From JBDSTW01 sp039914705 (lineage in GTDB: Bacteria; Pseudomonadota; Gammaproteobacteria; SURF-13): 17,776 bases of DNA. Below, piece by piece: positions 1 through 7,947 of this stretch; the stretch's first letter is position 1; each line of letters begins with the position of its first letter. The notes under the pieces were generated by a model. That model saw only the letters and a program-made list of their open reading frames with translations, made no database searches and was not told the origin of the DNA. The stretch spans positions 1 through 17,776 of the forward strand of contig JBDSOT010000119.1 in assembly GCA_039914705.1 (NCBI GenBank), in the 5' to 3' direction. The translations under genes and the position numbers were made by a program.

Positions 1-1
1 G

Positions 2-382
2 GATAACCATATCGGATTGTCATCTGTGCTGAGCGGACGCGCGGGTCTGGATACCATTCAACACGTACCCTCGTTCAGTAATCTTTCCCTTTTATGTGCG
101 GGGGCAACGCCACCGAATCCTTCCGAGCTACTAAGCCGCCCGGAATTCAGCCGTTTGTTGCAGGGTTTGGCTGATCGTTATGATGTGGTTATTGTAGATA
201 CCCCAGCTGGAGAGGGCAGCGCAGATACGCAAAGTATAACCGCACAGGCCGGCACTGCACGCGCCATCGCGCTGATGGTAGTTCGCAAAGATCATACGCG
301 CCTGAAAAAAACGAAATCTTTTTTAGATAATTTGAAAGGGACAAATGTTGAAATTGTTGGCACTGTACTGAATCAATTTTAG
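2..382 (+). CDS. EpsG/CpsD-type tyrosine-protein kinase, C-terminal part (5' end outside the window)
   Basis: The reading frame is open to the left edge, so this is the C-terminal part (about 126 residues) of a longer protein. The order of segments is that of the cytoplasmic ATPase domain of bacterial tyrosine (BY) kinases that control polysaccharide chain length. It has a GLSSVLSGRAGLD segment, then a GATPPNPSELLSRPEF segment, then the Walker B-like strand VVIVDTPAG, and finally VVRKDHTR. The Walker A and A' motifs would lie upstream. The wording and the ending (GTVLNQF) resemble the EpsG group linked to exosortase-type EPS clusters. There is no C-terminal tyrosine cluster of the kind Wzc and many CpsD proteins carry. 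The protein would act with a Wzc/EpsF-like membrane co-polymerase to set chain length. The polymerase gene follows 46 bp downstream on the same strand. The family is clear; the EpsG subgroup is inference. Confidence 0.85.
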   Translation, partial: DNHIGLSSVLSGRAGLDTIQHVPSFSNLSLLCAGATPPNPSELLSRPEFSRLLQGLADRYDVVIVDTPAGEGSADTQSITAQAGTARAIALMVVRKDHTRLKKTKSFLDNLKGTNVEIVGTVLNQF

Positions 383-428
383 CTGAGACAGACCCGCCGA
401 GTGCCAGCTTCATAATGACTGCCCGAAT

Positions 429-1943
429 ATGATTGGACAGATATCAACATCTCGCACGAACGTACCTTATATAATTTATATAATGGCGTTCTTTGCCGCC
501 TTATTAATGGGCGGTGCGGCTGCTACCGGCAAGCCGATTTTCAGTGTGCTGGTCGCCGGAACCTTAGGCGGCATCATTCTCGTAAGCCAGCCCATAGCGC
601 TGCTTTGGGCGTTGCTCTGCATGACGCTTGTGGTGGCGGGTATTGTTCTTTATTTCATACCTACGCTGGCCAATATCTGGTGGGCTACATATGGCATGGC
701 CGCCATGCTGTTTGTACCGGCCATCCTGTCGGGCCTGAGTAGTGATAAAACTCATTTAAACCCAGGTTTATCTCCAACCGTCAGTGCGGCCCTTATTTTT
801 TTAGGCGTCGGTCTATTTTCCACCTTCATAAATCGATCCCCAGTGTGGGAGGTCACGCTGGCCTTAAAAAGTATTGTGTTATTCGCCGGTCTTTGGGCGG
901 CTTTAGCGCTGTTGCCTATTAGCAAAGATACCATGAAGCGGTGGCTCATAGGCTTTGTTATGATTGGATTAATTCAATGGTTACCTGCCATTTACCAATA
1001 TTTTTTCGTTCGCGTAGATAGATTGATCAAAGGCTTGGGTACGATTGAGGCATCCGATAGTGTAGTTGGAACCTTTGGCGGGACACCAGACTCGGGAGGT
1101 TTATCACCTGTGCTGGCAGCTTTTTTGATCATATTAATGACAGTGTTACTCGCCTTGCACCGGGATAAGCTATTAGCTACGCGAAAATTATTTCTGGCGA
1201 TTCCTTTACTGTTTATCCCACTGTTATTAATGGAAGTAAAGATCATTGTCGTTTATATACCTTTATGCGCCTTCATCCTATACAAGGATATTTTCTGGAA
1301 ACGACCACTGGCGTTTATTAGTGGAACATTATTGTCAATGCTATTACTGGTCGGGATAATATTCTCTTATCAAGCAATGCACTGGTCTGCCGCTGGGTCT
1401 AATATTGAAAAAAGTCTTGAAGCCATGGTGAGCTATAGCTTTGTTAAACATCTAAGCCCGGAAGACCGGGCAAAAGGAATGATGACCCGACGTGAGGTTG
1501 TGGATTTCTGGTGGGAAAAACACGATTTTGATGACCCGGTGAAGATGATATTAGGGCATGGCCTGGGTGCCTCACGCACACAGGGGCTGGGCACAGGGCA
1601 TATAGCTGCTAAATATGCGCCCAAGGCAATTGATTTTACGGCCTTGTCGCTTTTGCTTTGGGATACGGGGTTGCTGGGTGTCGCGGCAGTTTTCACTTTG
1701 ATTATTAGCGCCTTCCGTTCGGCTAAAAGGCTATCCATATCAATTCGTCTTACTCCATGGGAAAAATCGTTGGCGCGTGGATTGCACGCATCAATACCAA
1801 TTTTTCTACTTTCAATAATATATCAGGCCGACATTTTTTATGCCGCCCCTATGGCGTTTATATTGATGACGGTCTTAGGTCTCCTTGCGTGGCTTCGGAA
1901 TCAGGAGCAGTTAGCTGCAACTGAGCACCAACGCACAGTATAG
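429..1943 (+). CDS. O-antigen ligase/Wzy-like polysaccharide polymerase, integral membrane protein
   Basis: This 504-residue protein is almost wholly hydrophobic, with roughly 11-12 membrane segments running from the N-terminus (IIYIMAFFAALLMGG) to the C-terminus (PMAFILMTVLGLLAWL). One long polar loop follows the middle segments, about residues 320-410, and ends in ILGHGLGASRTQGLGTG. A large periplasmic loop with a GHGLG-type turn is usual in the O-antigen ligase/Wzy_C superfamily, whose members join lipid-linked repeat units at the periplasmic face. A kinase of the chain-length system lies upstream and a glycosyltransferase and flippase downstream, so polymerisation is more likely than ligation to lipid A. 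The ATG at 429 has no clear ribosome site. An in-frame ATG at 483 would remove 18 residues and is a possible alternative. The stop codon lies inside a cluster of inverted repeats described separately. Polymerase versus ligase is inferred from context. Confidence 0.8.
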   Translation: MIGQISTSRTNVPYIIYIMAFFAALLMGGAAATGKPIFSVLVAGTLGGIILVSQPIALLWALLCMTLVVAGIVLYFIPTLANIWWATYGMAAMLFVPAILSGLSSDKTHLNPGLSPTVSAALIFLGVGLFSTFINRSPVWEVTLALKSIVLFAGLWAALALLPISKDTMKRWLIGFVMIGLIQWLPAIYQYFFVRVDRLIKGLGTIEASDSVVGTFGGTPDSGGLSPVLAAFLIILMTVLLALHRDKLLATRKLFLAIPLLFIPLLLMEVKIIVVYIPLCAFILYKDIFWKRPLAFISGTLLSMLLLVGIIFSYQAMHWSAAGSNIEKSLEAMVSYSFVKHLSPEDRAKGMMTRREVVDFWWEKHDFDDPVKMILGHGLGASRTQGLGTGHIAAKYAPKAIDFTALSLLLWDTGLLGVAAVFTLIISAFRSAKRLSISIRLTPWEKSLARGLHASIPIFLLSIIYQADIFYAAPMAFILMTVLGLLAWLRNQEQLAATEHQRTV

Positions 1944-1962
1944 GTGCTCCTGTGCGGCACCT
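1923..1962 (+). repeat. Interleaved inverted repeats over the wzy stop codon
   Basis: Three perfect complementary pairs overlap in 40 bases. GAGCACC (1923-1929) pairs with GGTGCTC (1943-1949). CGCACAG (1932-1938) pairs with CTGTGCG (1950-1956). AGGTGC (1942-1947) pairs with GCACCT (1957-1962). The first two are interleaved in the order A-B-A'-B', and there is no base between A' and B', so both stems cannot form fully together. The segment 1943-1947 can pair either backwards or forwards. A T-rich stretch (1965-1974) follows the last hairpin. It could be a terminator or attenuator, an RNA-processing site or an operator. The sequence is certain; the role is not. Confidence 0.5.
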
Positions 1963-2004
1963 GGTTTGTATTTTAAATACTAAATATATGGTTGATAGCG
2001 CAAA

Positions 2005-3096
2005 ATGGACCTAGTTAAAAATGCAAGCAGTTATAGTACTGCCGTCAAAGAAATCACCGGGCAGATATCGGCGCCAGACTGTATGCTGAGTATTATTATC
2101 AAGGCCCTCAATGAGCAAGATAAAATAGAGGCCGCTATAGTCTCCGCCTTAGCATCAATCCAAAATATGGATGCTGAGATTATCCTTGCTGATTCATTGT
2201 CGACGGATAAGACCGTCGAAATCGCTGCGCGTCATGCGATCAGAATCGTACAGCTTTCGAATCCGGAAGAGCGGAGTTGCGGAATCGGACCTCAGCTTGG
2301 CTTTCAGTATTCTCGAGGTAAATATATCTATCTTTTGGATGGAGATATGGAACTCAATCCAAAGTTTTTAACTCAAGCAATAGCTTACCTAGACGACCAA
2401 CCTGACATAGCGGGTGTAGGCGGACTGCTCGAAGAAAAGAATGTTACTAATCTCGTTTTTGAATTGCGTGAGCGTATAAATAGAACGGAAAGTCACCTGC
2501 AACCGGGTGAGGTGGACCGCTTAACCGGTGGGGGACTCTATCGTCGCAAGGCGATTGAGGATGTGGGTTATTTCTCTAACCGCAACTTGCATTCATTCGA
2601 AGAACTGGAGTTAGCATTGCGTCTTCGAGCCAAGGGTTGGCGTTTGATGCGCTTACCCATTGCTGCTATTAAGCACTATGGGCACACGTCACCGTTATTA
2701 ACCTTGTTAAAATCGCGTTTTCGCAGCAAGTATGTCCAAGGCCCCGGTGAGTTTTTACGCGCTGCTTTAGGCCAGGCTTATTTTCTGCATGTCATTAAAG
2801 AATTCCGCGTTTTTTTAGGCGTTATCGTTGGGTGGCTATTATTGATGTTCGCTGCCTTCATCATTCCTTATTCATGGATCCCATTCGTGATCATCGCTTG
2901 TATATTCATCATCGGTGCGGTAGCCATGATAGTTCGCAAGAAAAGTATTCCCCTTGGCTTGTTTGCAATAATTGACTGGAATTTATTTGCCGTAGGTACG
3001 ATACGGGGGGCTATGCACAAGCAGATAAGGCCTAATGAGCACATCGAGAGTAGGATTCTGCAGGAAACAAAATTTTCCCAGACCGGAATTCGTTGA
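2005..3096 (+). CDS. Family 2 glycosyltransferase with C-terminal membrane anchor
   Basis: This 363-residue protein has a GT-A fold domain starting near residue 27 (MLSIIIKALNE, the first beta strand). It carries the nucleotide-binding run ADSLSTDKT (residues 62-70), the metal-binding DGD triad at 112-114, the acceptor-side motif GGGLYRR, and an EEL motif (E199, E200) where the catalytic base of GT2 enzymes sits. Two or three hydrophobic segments follow at about residues 267-340 (GVIVGWLLLMFAAFII onward). The enzyme should therefore work at the inner face of the cytoplasmic membrane, adding a sugar from a nucleotide-sugar donor to the lipid-linked EPS repeat unit. Donor and linkage cannot be read from sequence. 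The ATG at 2005 lacks a convincing ribosome site. ATG 2083 (residue 27) is an alternative at the very edge of the domain. It lies 61 bp after the polymerase gene and 257 bp before the flippase gene. Confidence 0.88.
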   Translation: MDLVKNASSYSTAVKEITGQISAPDCMLSIIIKALNEQDKIEAAIVSALASIQNMDAEIILADSLSTDKTVEIAARHAIRIVQLSNPEERSCGIGPQLGFQYSRGKYIYLLDGDMELNPKFLTQAIAYLDDQPDIAGVGGLLEEKNVTNLVFELRERINRTESHLQPGEVDRLTGGGLYRRKAIEDVGYFSNRNLHSFEELELALRLRAKGWRLMRLPIAAIKHYGHTSPLLTLLKSRFRSKYVQGPGEFLRAALGQAYFLHVIKEFRVFLGVIVGWLLLMFAAFIIPYSWIPFVIIACIFIIGAVAMIVRKKSIPLGLFAIIDWNLFAVGTIRGAMHKQIRPNEHIESRILQETKFSQTGIR

Positions 3097-3353
3097 CTGC
3101 GGCATTGTAAAGAGAAGGGAGATAATGTGGAAAAGGCGATACAATTCGTCTAAGTCCGACAAACCCCGCCCTAAGTGGAATACAGGCATAGAGTAGGGCA
3201 TTAGAGAGGTAAACTCGTATCCTTGGGTTTACTTCCTCACGAGATGTTGCCAGTGTGATTCGCCCTATATAGGTACTAGCCATTTCCCATAACCTACGGT
3301 GCTAACTGATTATTGTTCAGCCCGGATTCTGGATAATTTAGCTATCAAGTGAA
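3097..3353 (+). other. Intergenic gap in the EPS cluster with a short amber-interrupted frame and a hairpin
   Basis: This 257-bp gap is the widest break inside the EPS cluster. After a purine-rich run (AAGGGAG, 3116-3122) an ATG at 3125 opens a basic 23-codon frame ending in TAG (3194-3196). The same frame stays open for another 31 codons to TAA (3290-3292). I recognise nothing in either part, so it may be a decayed gene or chance. Inside it, GAGGTAAAC (3206-3214) faces GTTTACTTCCTC (3227-3238), an inverted repeat with a three-base bulge and no U-tract. I see no convincing promoter for the flippase gene. Confidence 0.3.
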
Positions 3354-4988
3354 GTGCTGAATATTATGCATTCGAATAAAAATCAAGCCTCCCGAAAATC
3401 AGATACGGATAAGGAAGTTGACGCAGATACTCAACGTACAGATAAGACATCAAACTTGAATCCCATAAATCATTATAGCGGCAGAAAAATCCGGAAGAGT
3501 ATGTGGCATTACCTGCTAGGTCGTGGTATGGCCGCGATCGGCTCGCTTGCCGTTGCCCTGCTATTAATCCGGGTGCTACCGGTTGAAGTTTATGGTGCTT
3601 ATACTACCTTAGGGGGGTTGCTAGTCACTCTAAGTATAATAAGTGATGCCGGGCTTGATCGGGTTTTGCCGAAATTCCTACCGTTGCTAAGGATCGCTAA
3701 TGCAGAATCTCAGCTCGCTAGGTTATGCTGGAAACTTTTGGGTTTGCGTACCGTTTTTATCGTCATACTGCTTATCCCTGTTGTATTGGCACCGCATTGG
3801 ATATCCTCACTATTATCTATAGATAATGGGACCGAGCTTATCTGGCCTTTTGTGCTGTATGGAGTGATGTGGGTGATATCCACGCAGCTGGGACGCACGT
3901 TACAAGTACTTCTCCAGCACGGTGTGGTTGCCAAAAGTATGATTCTGGAGTGGTTTACCAAACTGGCGGCTCTAGTAATTTTCCTGTTATATACAGGTAC
4001 GCTGCCTCTTGTTTATGTCACCTGGGTTCAAGCCGTTACTATTGGGCTAGGTATGCTATATCTGATGATTCACTTGCAACGTCATCTCAAGAAATTCGCC
4101 AAGGCAGCACATTTTCCATCAGGGGAAGCAGATATTCCGCGTCAAAGACTGTTGACTTTTGCCTGGCACAACTATTTGCCGATTTTGATTACCATTGGTT
4201 TGAGTGAGGGCACCATAAAATTGATCAGCGCTTATTACTTAGGTATTACTCAGACAGCCTCATTGGGTTTTGCATACGCGATAGCGGGCTTGCTGAGGCA
4301 ATATCTTCCTGCAGTTTTGTTACTGGGCCTAATCGAACCTGCATTTATGGCGCGGTATAATGAGCAACGCGACTTTACGATTTTAAATGAAATGGCCTCC
4401 ATCGTTGTAAAGAGCAATGTTTTCCTGCTGGCGCCGATCACCGTATGGCTATTGCTATCCGGAACCCCGTTGATAGGACTAATCACCGGTGGAAAATATC
4501 TTGATACGGTTTGGTTACTCGTAGGCTTTATGGTCGCGTTGATACTGTATAGCCACTTTGTGGTTCTGCAGCTGATCGCTAACGCGGTTGATGAAAGCTG
4601 GTTGCTGACAAAATGCCAGCTATGGGCGGTGCTGTTAGCAATAGCAGAGATTGCCGCCATGATTTTTTATGGTTTGCCGGGCTTGCTGGCAGGGACTCTT
4701 GCACTAGCGATATTCAGGAATGTCTATTTATCAGTTTCACTACGCTCGAAAAATTATCCATACAAACCGGATAGTCAAGGATTGATGCGAATAGTAATCC
4801 TGGCTGTAGTTGCGGGGCTTATAGGTGGCCAGGTCATGCGCTGGTCACCCGGTATTTCCGGATCGTTGTTAGCGTTGATACTCACGGTGGTATCTTTCCT
4901 ATCGCTCGCTTACTTATGGAAACCCTTCAAAGACAAGGAAAGAGAGTTGCTGAACCGTTTTATGGGAAGAGAAATCTTTATCTGGTAA
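3354..4988 (+). CDS. Polysaccharide flippase (Wzx-like, MOP superfamily)
   Basis: The protein is 544 residues from the GTG at 3354. An in-frame ATG at 3366 gives 540 residues and may be the true start; neither has a strong ribosome site. About 50 polar, charged N-terminal residues precede the first membrane segment. A run of some 12-14 hydrophobic segments follows, starting at MWHYLLGRGMAAIGSLAVAL and VYGAYTTLGGLLVTLSII. The segment RVLPVEVYGAYTTLGG, then SDAGLDRVLPKFLP, is the typical opening of Wzx-type flippases and related polysaccharide export proteins. Family members move undecaprenyl-linked repeat units across the inner membrane so that the Wzy polymerase can use them. The neighbouring polymerase and glycosyltransferase agree with that role. 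The 50-residue polar N-terminal tail is longer than usual. The gene ends 68 bp before the likely start of the glycoside hydrolase. Confidence 0.85.
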   Translation: MLNIMHSNKNQASRKSDTDKEVDADTQRTDKTSNLNPINHYSGRKIRKSMWHYLLGRGMAAIGSLAVALLLIRVLPVEVYGAYTTLGGLLVTLSIISDAGLDRVLPKFLPLLRIANAESQLARLCWKLLGLRTVFIVILLIPVVLAPHWISSLLSIDNGTELIWPFVLYGVMWVISTQLGRTLQVLLQHGVVAKSMILEWFTKLAALVIFLLYTGTLPLVYVTWVQAVTIGLGMLYLMIHLQRHLKKFAKAAHFPSGEADIPRQRLLTFAWHNYLPILITIGLSEGTIKLISAYYLGITQTASLGFAYAIAGLLRQYLPAVLLLGLIEPAFMARYNEQRDFTILNEMASIVVKSNVFLLAPITVWLLLSGTPLIGLITGGKYLDTVWLLVGFMVALILYSHFVVLQLIANAVDESWLLTKCQLWAVLLAIAEIAAMIFYGLPGLLAGTLALAIFRNVYLSVSLRSKNYPYKPDSQGLMRIVILAVVAGLIGGQVMRWSPGISGSLLALILTVVSFLSLAYLWKPFKDKERELLNRFMGREIFIW

Positions 4989-5056
4989 AGTCAGGCAAGG
5001 ATTATAGTAGTCATCAGCTTCATCATCATAACTTATGTAATCGAGATATTAATATA

Positions 5057-7348
5057 ATGCGGCCTGCTAACTGTTTAAGTTCTCGATGGCTTTTTTTTGC
5101 TCTTTTCATGAGCATGCAGATCAGCTGCCATGCCGAAGGCGTTGAGAAATCTCTGACATGGCTAAAGGTACAAGATAAGGATCTTGGATTAGTGCCGGGC
5201 AGCGTTTTGGATTTTTCCGGCCTCTTTAACTTCGATCCCAAGACGATAATTACTCCGTTAGGTGTTGATAATCAGGGCCACCTTGCGGACCAGGATGGCA
5301 AGGGCGCGCGCATACGTTTTTTGTGCGCCACACTGGCGTATGGAGGTCCGCACGGAGGATATCCAGACCACAGCATGGCCGACGTGTTTGCCAAACAGCT
5401 TCGTATGCGCGGCTATAACCTGGCGAGATTTCCTTATAACGACGAAGCCTTAATGGAAGGCCGCGATAAGGATTTTGACTATAATCCTACGGAGCTTGAT
5501 CGCTTTCATTACCTGCTCGCGGCGCTAAAGAAACAGGGTATTTACTGGATGATCGACGCGGCGACATCAGAAAACGGTGCCTATGTAGGTCCGGTATGGC
5601 CTGCACCTGCCGCACACAATATTAAGATGGGCTTGTATACCCAGCCCGCCGCCCAGGAGCACTGGAAAACCATGGTGACAACGATACTGGGGGAAAAAAA
5701 TCCCTATACCCAACAATCCATCTTGACTGATCCCGCGCTAGCCGTAGTAACCGTGATAAACGAGAACAGCTTGGAGTATATAACCCGTGAGGGTTACCCG
5801 GATGATTTGCAGCAACCCTTTAGCAAATGGGTGCAAAATAAATATAAGAATCTTCCTGCTTTACAAACGGCGTGGCAGGATGACAATATCGGCTCATTCT
5901 CCAAGATCAAGCTACCCGACGAGAACGAGTCCTCACCTCGGCATGCTGATTTGCTTCAATTTTTTTCCGATCTGGAGCACTCCACTCTGAAATGGACGAC
6001 CGAGTTTCTAAGAAAACAAAACTATCAGGGTTTGATAACGAACTATAACAATGGTGCGAGCATGTATACGCGGTCTGTGAGCCGGGATTTAAAGTTGGTG
6101 ACACAACATGCCTACTATGACCATCCGACCGATTTTGTCGAGCCAGGCAGTCAGCAGTTGGCGACAAGTTCAATAACCGACATTGTCCCGTATGCGCGAG
6201 ACTTAATATCACGCCGCTATGGTCAGAAACCTTTCGTGGTAGATGAATACGACCACCCGTTCTGGAGTTCGTGGCGTAGAGAGGCGGGTATCGTAATTCC
6301 CGCCTACGCCGCATTGCAGGACTGGGATGGCATTGCGCGTTACGGCAACCCGGTAGAATTAGACTATGGGACATCAAAATTTAAAAGACATACGGTAATT
6401 TACCCCTTTACCATTGGCATGGACCCGGTGGCGCGCGCGGGGGAAACCCTGGCAGCATTGTTATTTCGACGCGCGGATGTCAAGCCTGCGCAGTCCAGCG
6501 TTGCCATAGAGCTAACGCAACAATCGGTATTTAGTGAAAGCTCGGGGCGCTGGAGACTTATGCCCGATGACCTGAGCGCTATCGGGTTAGTAACCGGCTT
6601 TGGTTTACGCTGGAATGAAGGGAAGGCGAATGAGACGCCGCACTGGAAACCTGATGCAACCTTCGAACTTTCACCGGCACCGAGCCGTGCCCAGAAAATT
6701 TTTAACAAGCTCGCTGCAAAGCTAGGCAAACAAACAAGCTCATCCTGGTCTGATCACGTCGCGGCATTGAGAAAAGCCGGTCTCCTTTCAAAAAAGAATC
6801 GCACAAATCCTGCTACGGGCGTTTATGAGAGCGATACCGGCGAAATATTGTTAGACAGCCGCGCACGACTCATGACCGTCATCACGCCGCTCACCGAGGC
6901 AGCGGTGTTTGATGACGATGCACCGTTAACATTAACGCAGCTCAAGATTGAATCCGCGAGTGCCCCGGCACTGTTGTCGGTATCGTCAGTCGATGGAAAG
7001 AACCTGAATCAAAGCAGCCGCATGCTGCTTATTTTTGCCACGGATGCCAGGAATTCTGGTATGCGTTTTTCAGATGGCGGTCAGAGATTGCAAGATTTAG
7101 GCAAGCCACCCATCTTGATGCGCGCAGCCAGCGCAAGGATTACGCTGCATCATAAGGACCCGCAAGGCTTACAACTTTATTCGACTGCGCTTAACGGCAA
7201 GCGTATGGATGTCATCCCCACCGAAAAAGTGTCAGGAGGCTTGCGCTTCACCCTCGACACCGGAAAATTAAGCCACGGACCCACAACATATTTTGAGTTA
7301 GTAAACGAGAGCATCAAGGGTATAACGGTGCCGCTGAGCGCCGAATAA
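5057..7348 (+). CDS. Secreted glycoside hydrolase, GH5/cellulase-like (clan GH-A)
   Basis: The frame is open from 4916, but I place the start at ATG 5057, giving 763 residues. That start leads directly into a signal peptide (positive start, hydrophobic core WLFFALFMSM, likely cleavage after CHA at residue 26). The earlier codons overlap the flippase gene and encode no secretion signal. The first two thirds look like a TIM barrel. A VINEN strand carries the likely acid/base E236, preceded by Asn as in clan GH-A. FVVDEYDHPF carries the likely nucleophile E397. The last part, about residues 480-763, looks like beta-sandwich modules. The protein should act in the periplasm or outside on a polysaccharide. 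Since it closes an EPS cluster, I infer that the cluster's own polymer is trimmed or released, much as PslG does in Pseudomonas. Exact family, substrate and both catalytic assignments are inferred. Confidence 0.78.
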   Translation: MRPANCLSSRWLFFALFMSMQISCHAEGVEKSLTWLKVQDKDLGLVPGSVLDFSGLFNFDPKTIITPLGVDNQGHLADQDGKGARIRFLCATLAYGGPHGGYPDHSMADVFAKQLRMRGYNLARFPYNDEALMEGRDKDFDYNPTELDRFHYLLAALKKQGIYWMIDAATSENGAYVGPVWPAPAAHNIKMGLYTQPAAQEHWKTMVTTILGEKNPYTQQSILTDPALAVVTVINENSLEYITREGYPDDLQQPFSKWVQNKYKNLPALQTAWQDDNIGSFSKIKLPDENESSPRHADLLQFFSDLEHSTLKWTTEFLRKQNYQGLITNYNNGASMYTRSVSRDLKLVTQHAYYDHPTDFVEPGSQQLATSSITDIVPYARDLISRRYGQKPFVVDEYDHPFWSSWRREAGIVIPAYAALQDWDGIARYGNPVELDYGTSKFKRHTVIYPFTIGMDPVARAGETLAALLFRRADVKPAQSSVAIELTQQSVFSESSGRWRLMPDDLSAIGLVTGFGLRWNEGKANETPHWKPDATFELSPAPSRAQKIFNKLAAKLGKQTSSSWSDHVAALRKAGLLSKKNRTNPATGVYESDTGEILLDSRARLMTVITPLTEAAVFDDDAPLTLTQLKIESASAPALLSVSSVDGKNLNQSSRMLLIFATDARNSGMRFSDGGQRLQDLGKPPILMRAASARITLHHKDPQGLQLYSTALNGKRMDVIPTEKVSGGLRFTLDTGKLSHGPTTYFELVNESIKGITVPLSAE

Positions 7349-7370
7349 GTTTCAAAGTACCTGACGATGC

Positions 7371-7400
7371 ACTGCGGTAGCTTTTGTGTTACTGCGGTAG
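7371..7400. repeat. Ten-base direct repeat at the EPS/nitrogen-block junction
   Basis: ACTGCGGTAG occurs at 7371-7380 and again at 7391-7400, a period of 20 bases. The second copy overlaps the 3' end of the Sel1-repeat gene (stop at 7389-7391 on the - strand). It sits between two convergent genes and may be a small duplication scar. There is no mobile-element sequence beside it. Confidence 0.4.
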
Positions 7401-7931
7401 AAGGTTTCTATCAATCAGGCTCTGCAGATTTTTTTCCGATACAGTTAATCCTTGCGCCGCAGCCTTCCGATACCAGTTCGCGGCCATTGCATAATCCCGC
7501 TTTACGCCCCGGCCCATTTCGTACATCAGCGCCAAACTATTCTGTGCCTCGGCAAGGCCGTGTTCGGCGGCCTTTCGATACCACCCGACCGCCTGCACGT
7601 CATCTTGCTCCACACCGTACCCATTTTGATAAACCGAACCCAGATTATATTCTGCCTCAACACTGCCAAGTTGCGCCGCTCGCCGATACCATTTAAGCGC
7701 CTCGACATCATTCTGCATCACACTAAGGCCGTTGCCATACTGAAAGGCCAGTGTATTAGCTGCATCAGCATCGCCTGCCTCGGCCAGCTTTATCAATGCA
7801 GACGTGCCGGGGGAACGTGTAATGCCTTGCTCTACACCGGCTGCCGTCTCTGCCGCAGGCGCGGTATGTACGTTAGCTGCGAACGTGAGACTGAGTAAGA
7901 TTGGAATTATGCGGGTAATGTATTGGGCCAT
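7389..7931 (-). CDS. Exported Sel1-repeat (SLR) protein
   Basis: This 180-residue protein begins with a signal peptide (ITRIIPILLSLTFAANVHTA, cleavage expected near residue 22-24). Three Sel1-like helical repeats follow. They are marked by the recurring pattern A-x-x-x-L-(8-12)-G-V-x-x-(D)-x-x-x-A-x-x-W-Y-R-K/R-A-A, as in VEALKWYRRAAQLG, VQAVGWYRKAAEHG and MAANWYRKAAAQG. Sel1 repeats form solenoids that bind other proteins; no enzyme activity is expected. The likely location is the periplasm. The start ATG lies 16 bp after the ntrC stop on the same strand, so the gene is probably the last of the nitrogen-control transcript, or at least reached by it. A weak ribosome-site-like AGAAG stands upstream. 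Its partner is unknown. I know of no rule that ntrC is followed by such a gene, so the functional link is open. Confidence 0.85.
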   Translation of the reverse strand: MAQYITRIIPILLSLTFAANVHTAPAAETAAGVEQGITRSPGTSALIKLAEAGDADAANTLAFQYGNGLSVMQNDVEALKWYRRAAQLGSVEAEYNLGSVYQNGYGVEQDDVQAVGWYRKAAEHGLAEAQNSLALMYEMGRGVKRDYAMAANWYRKAAAQGLTVSEKNLQSLIDRNLLPQ

Positions 7932-7947
7932 GGCTTAATCTTCTGTT

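Noticed and set aside
1923..1956. Full H-type RNA pseudoknot from the interleaved repeats
   Set aside because: There is no base between the 3' arm of stem 1 and the 3' arm of stem 2, so two complete 7-bp stems cannot coexist sterically; alternative hairpins are more likely.
4916..5056. Upstream extension of the glycoside hydrolase frame
   Set aside because: It overlaps the flippase gene and would place 47 polar residues ahead of a good signal peptide, so ATG 5057 is preferred.
7367..7898. Two + strand frames (109 and 148 codons) opposite the Sel1 gene
   Set aside because: The - strand frame has a signal peptide and three clear Sel1 repeats; the + frames are low-complexity shadows.
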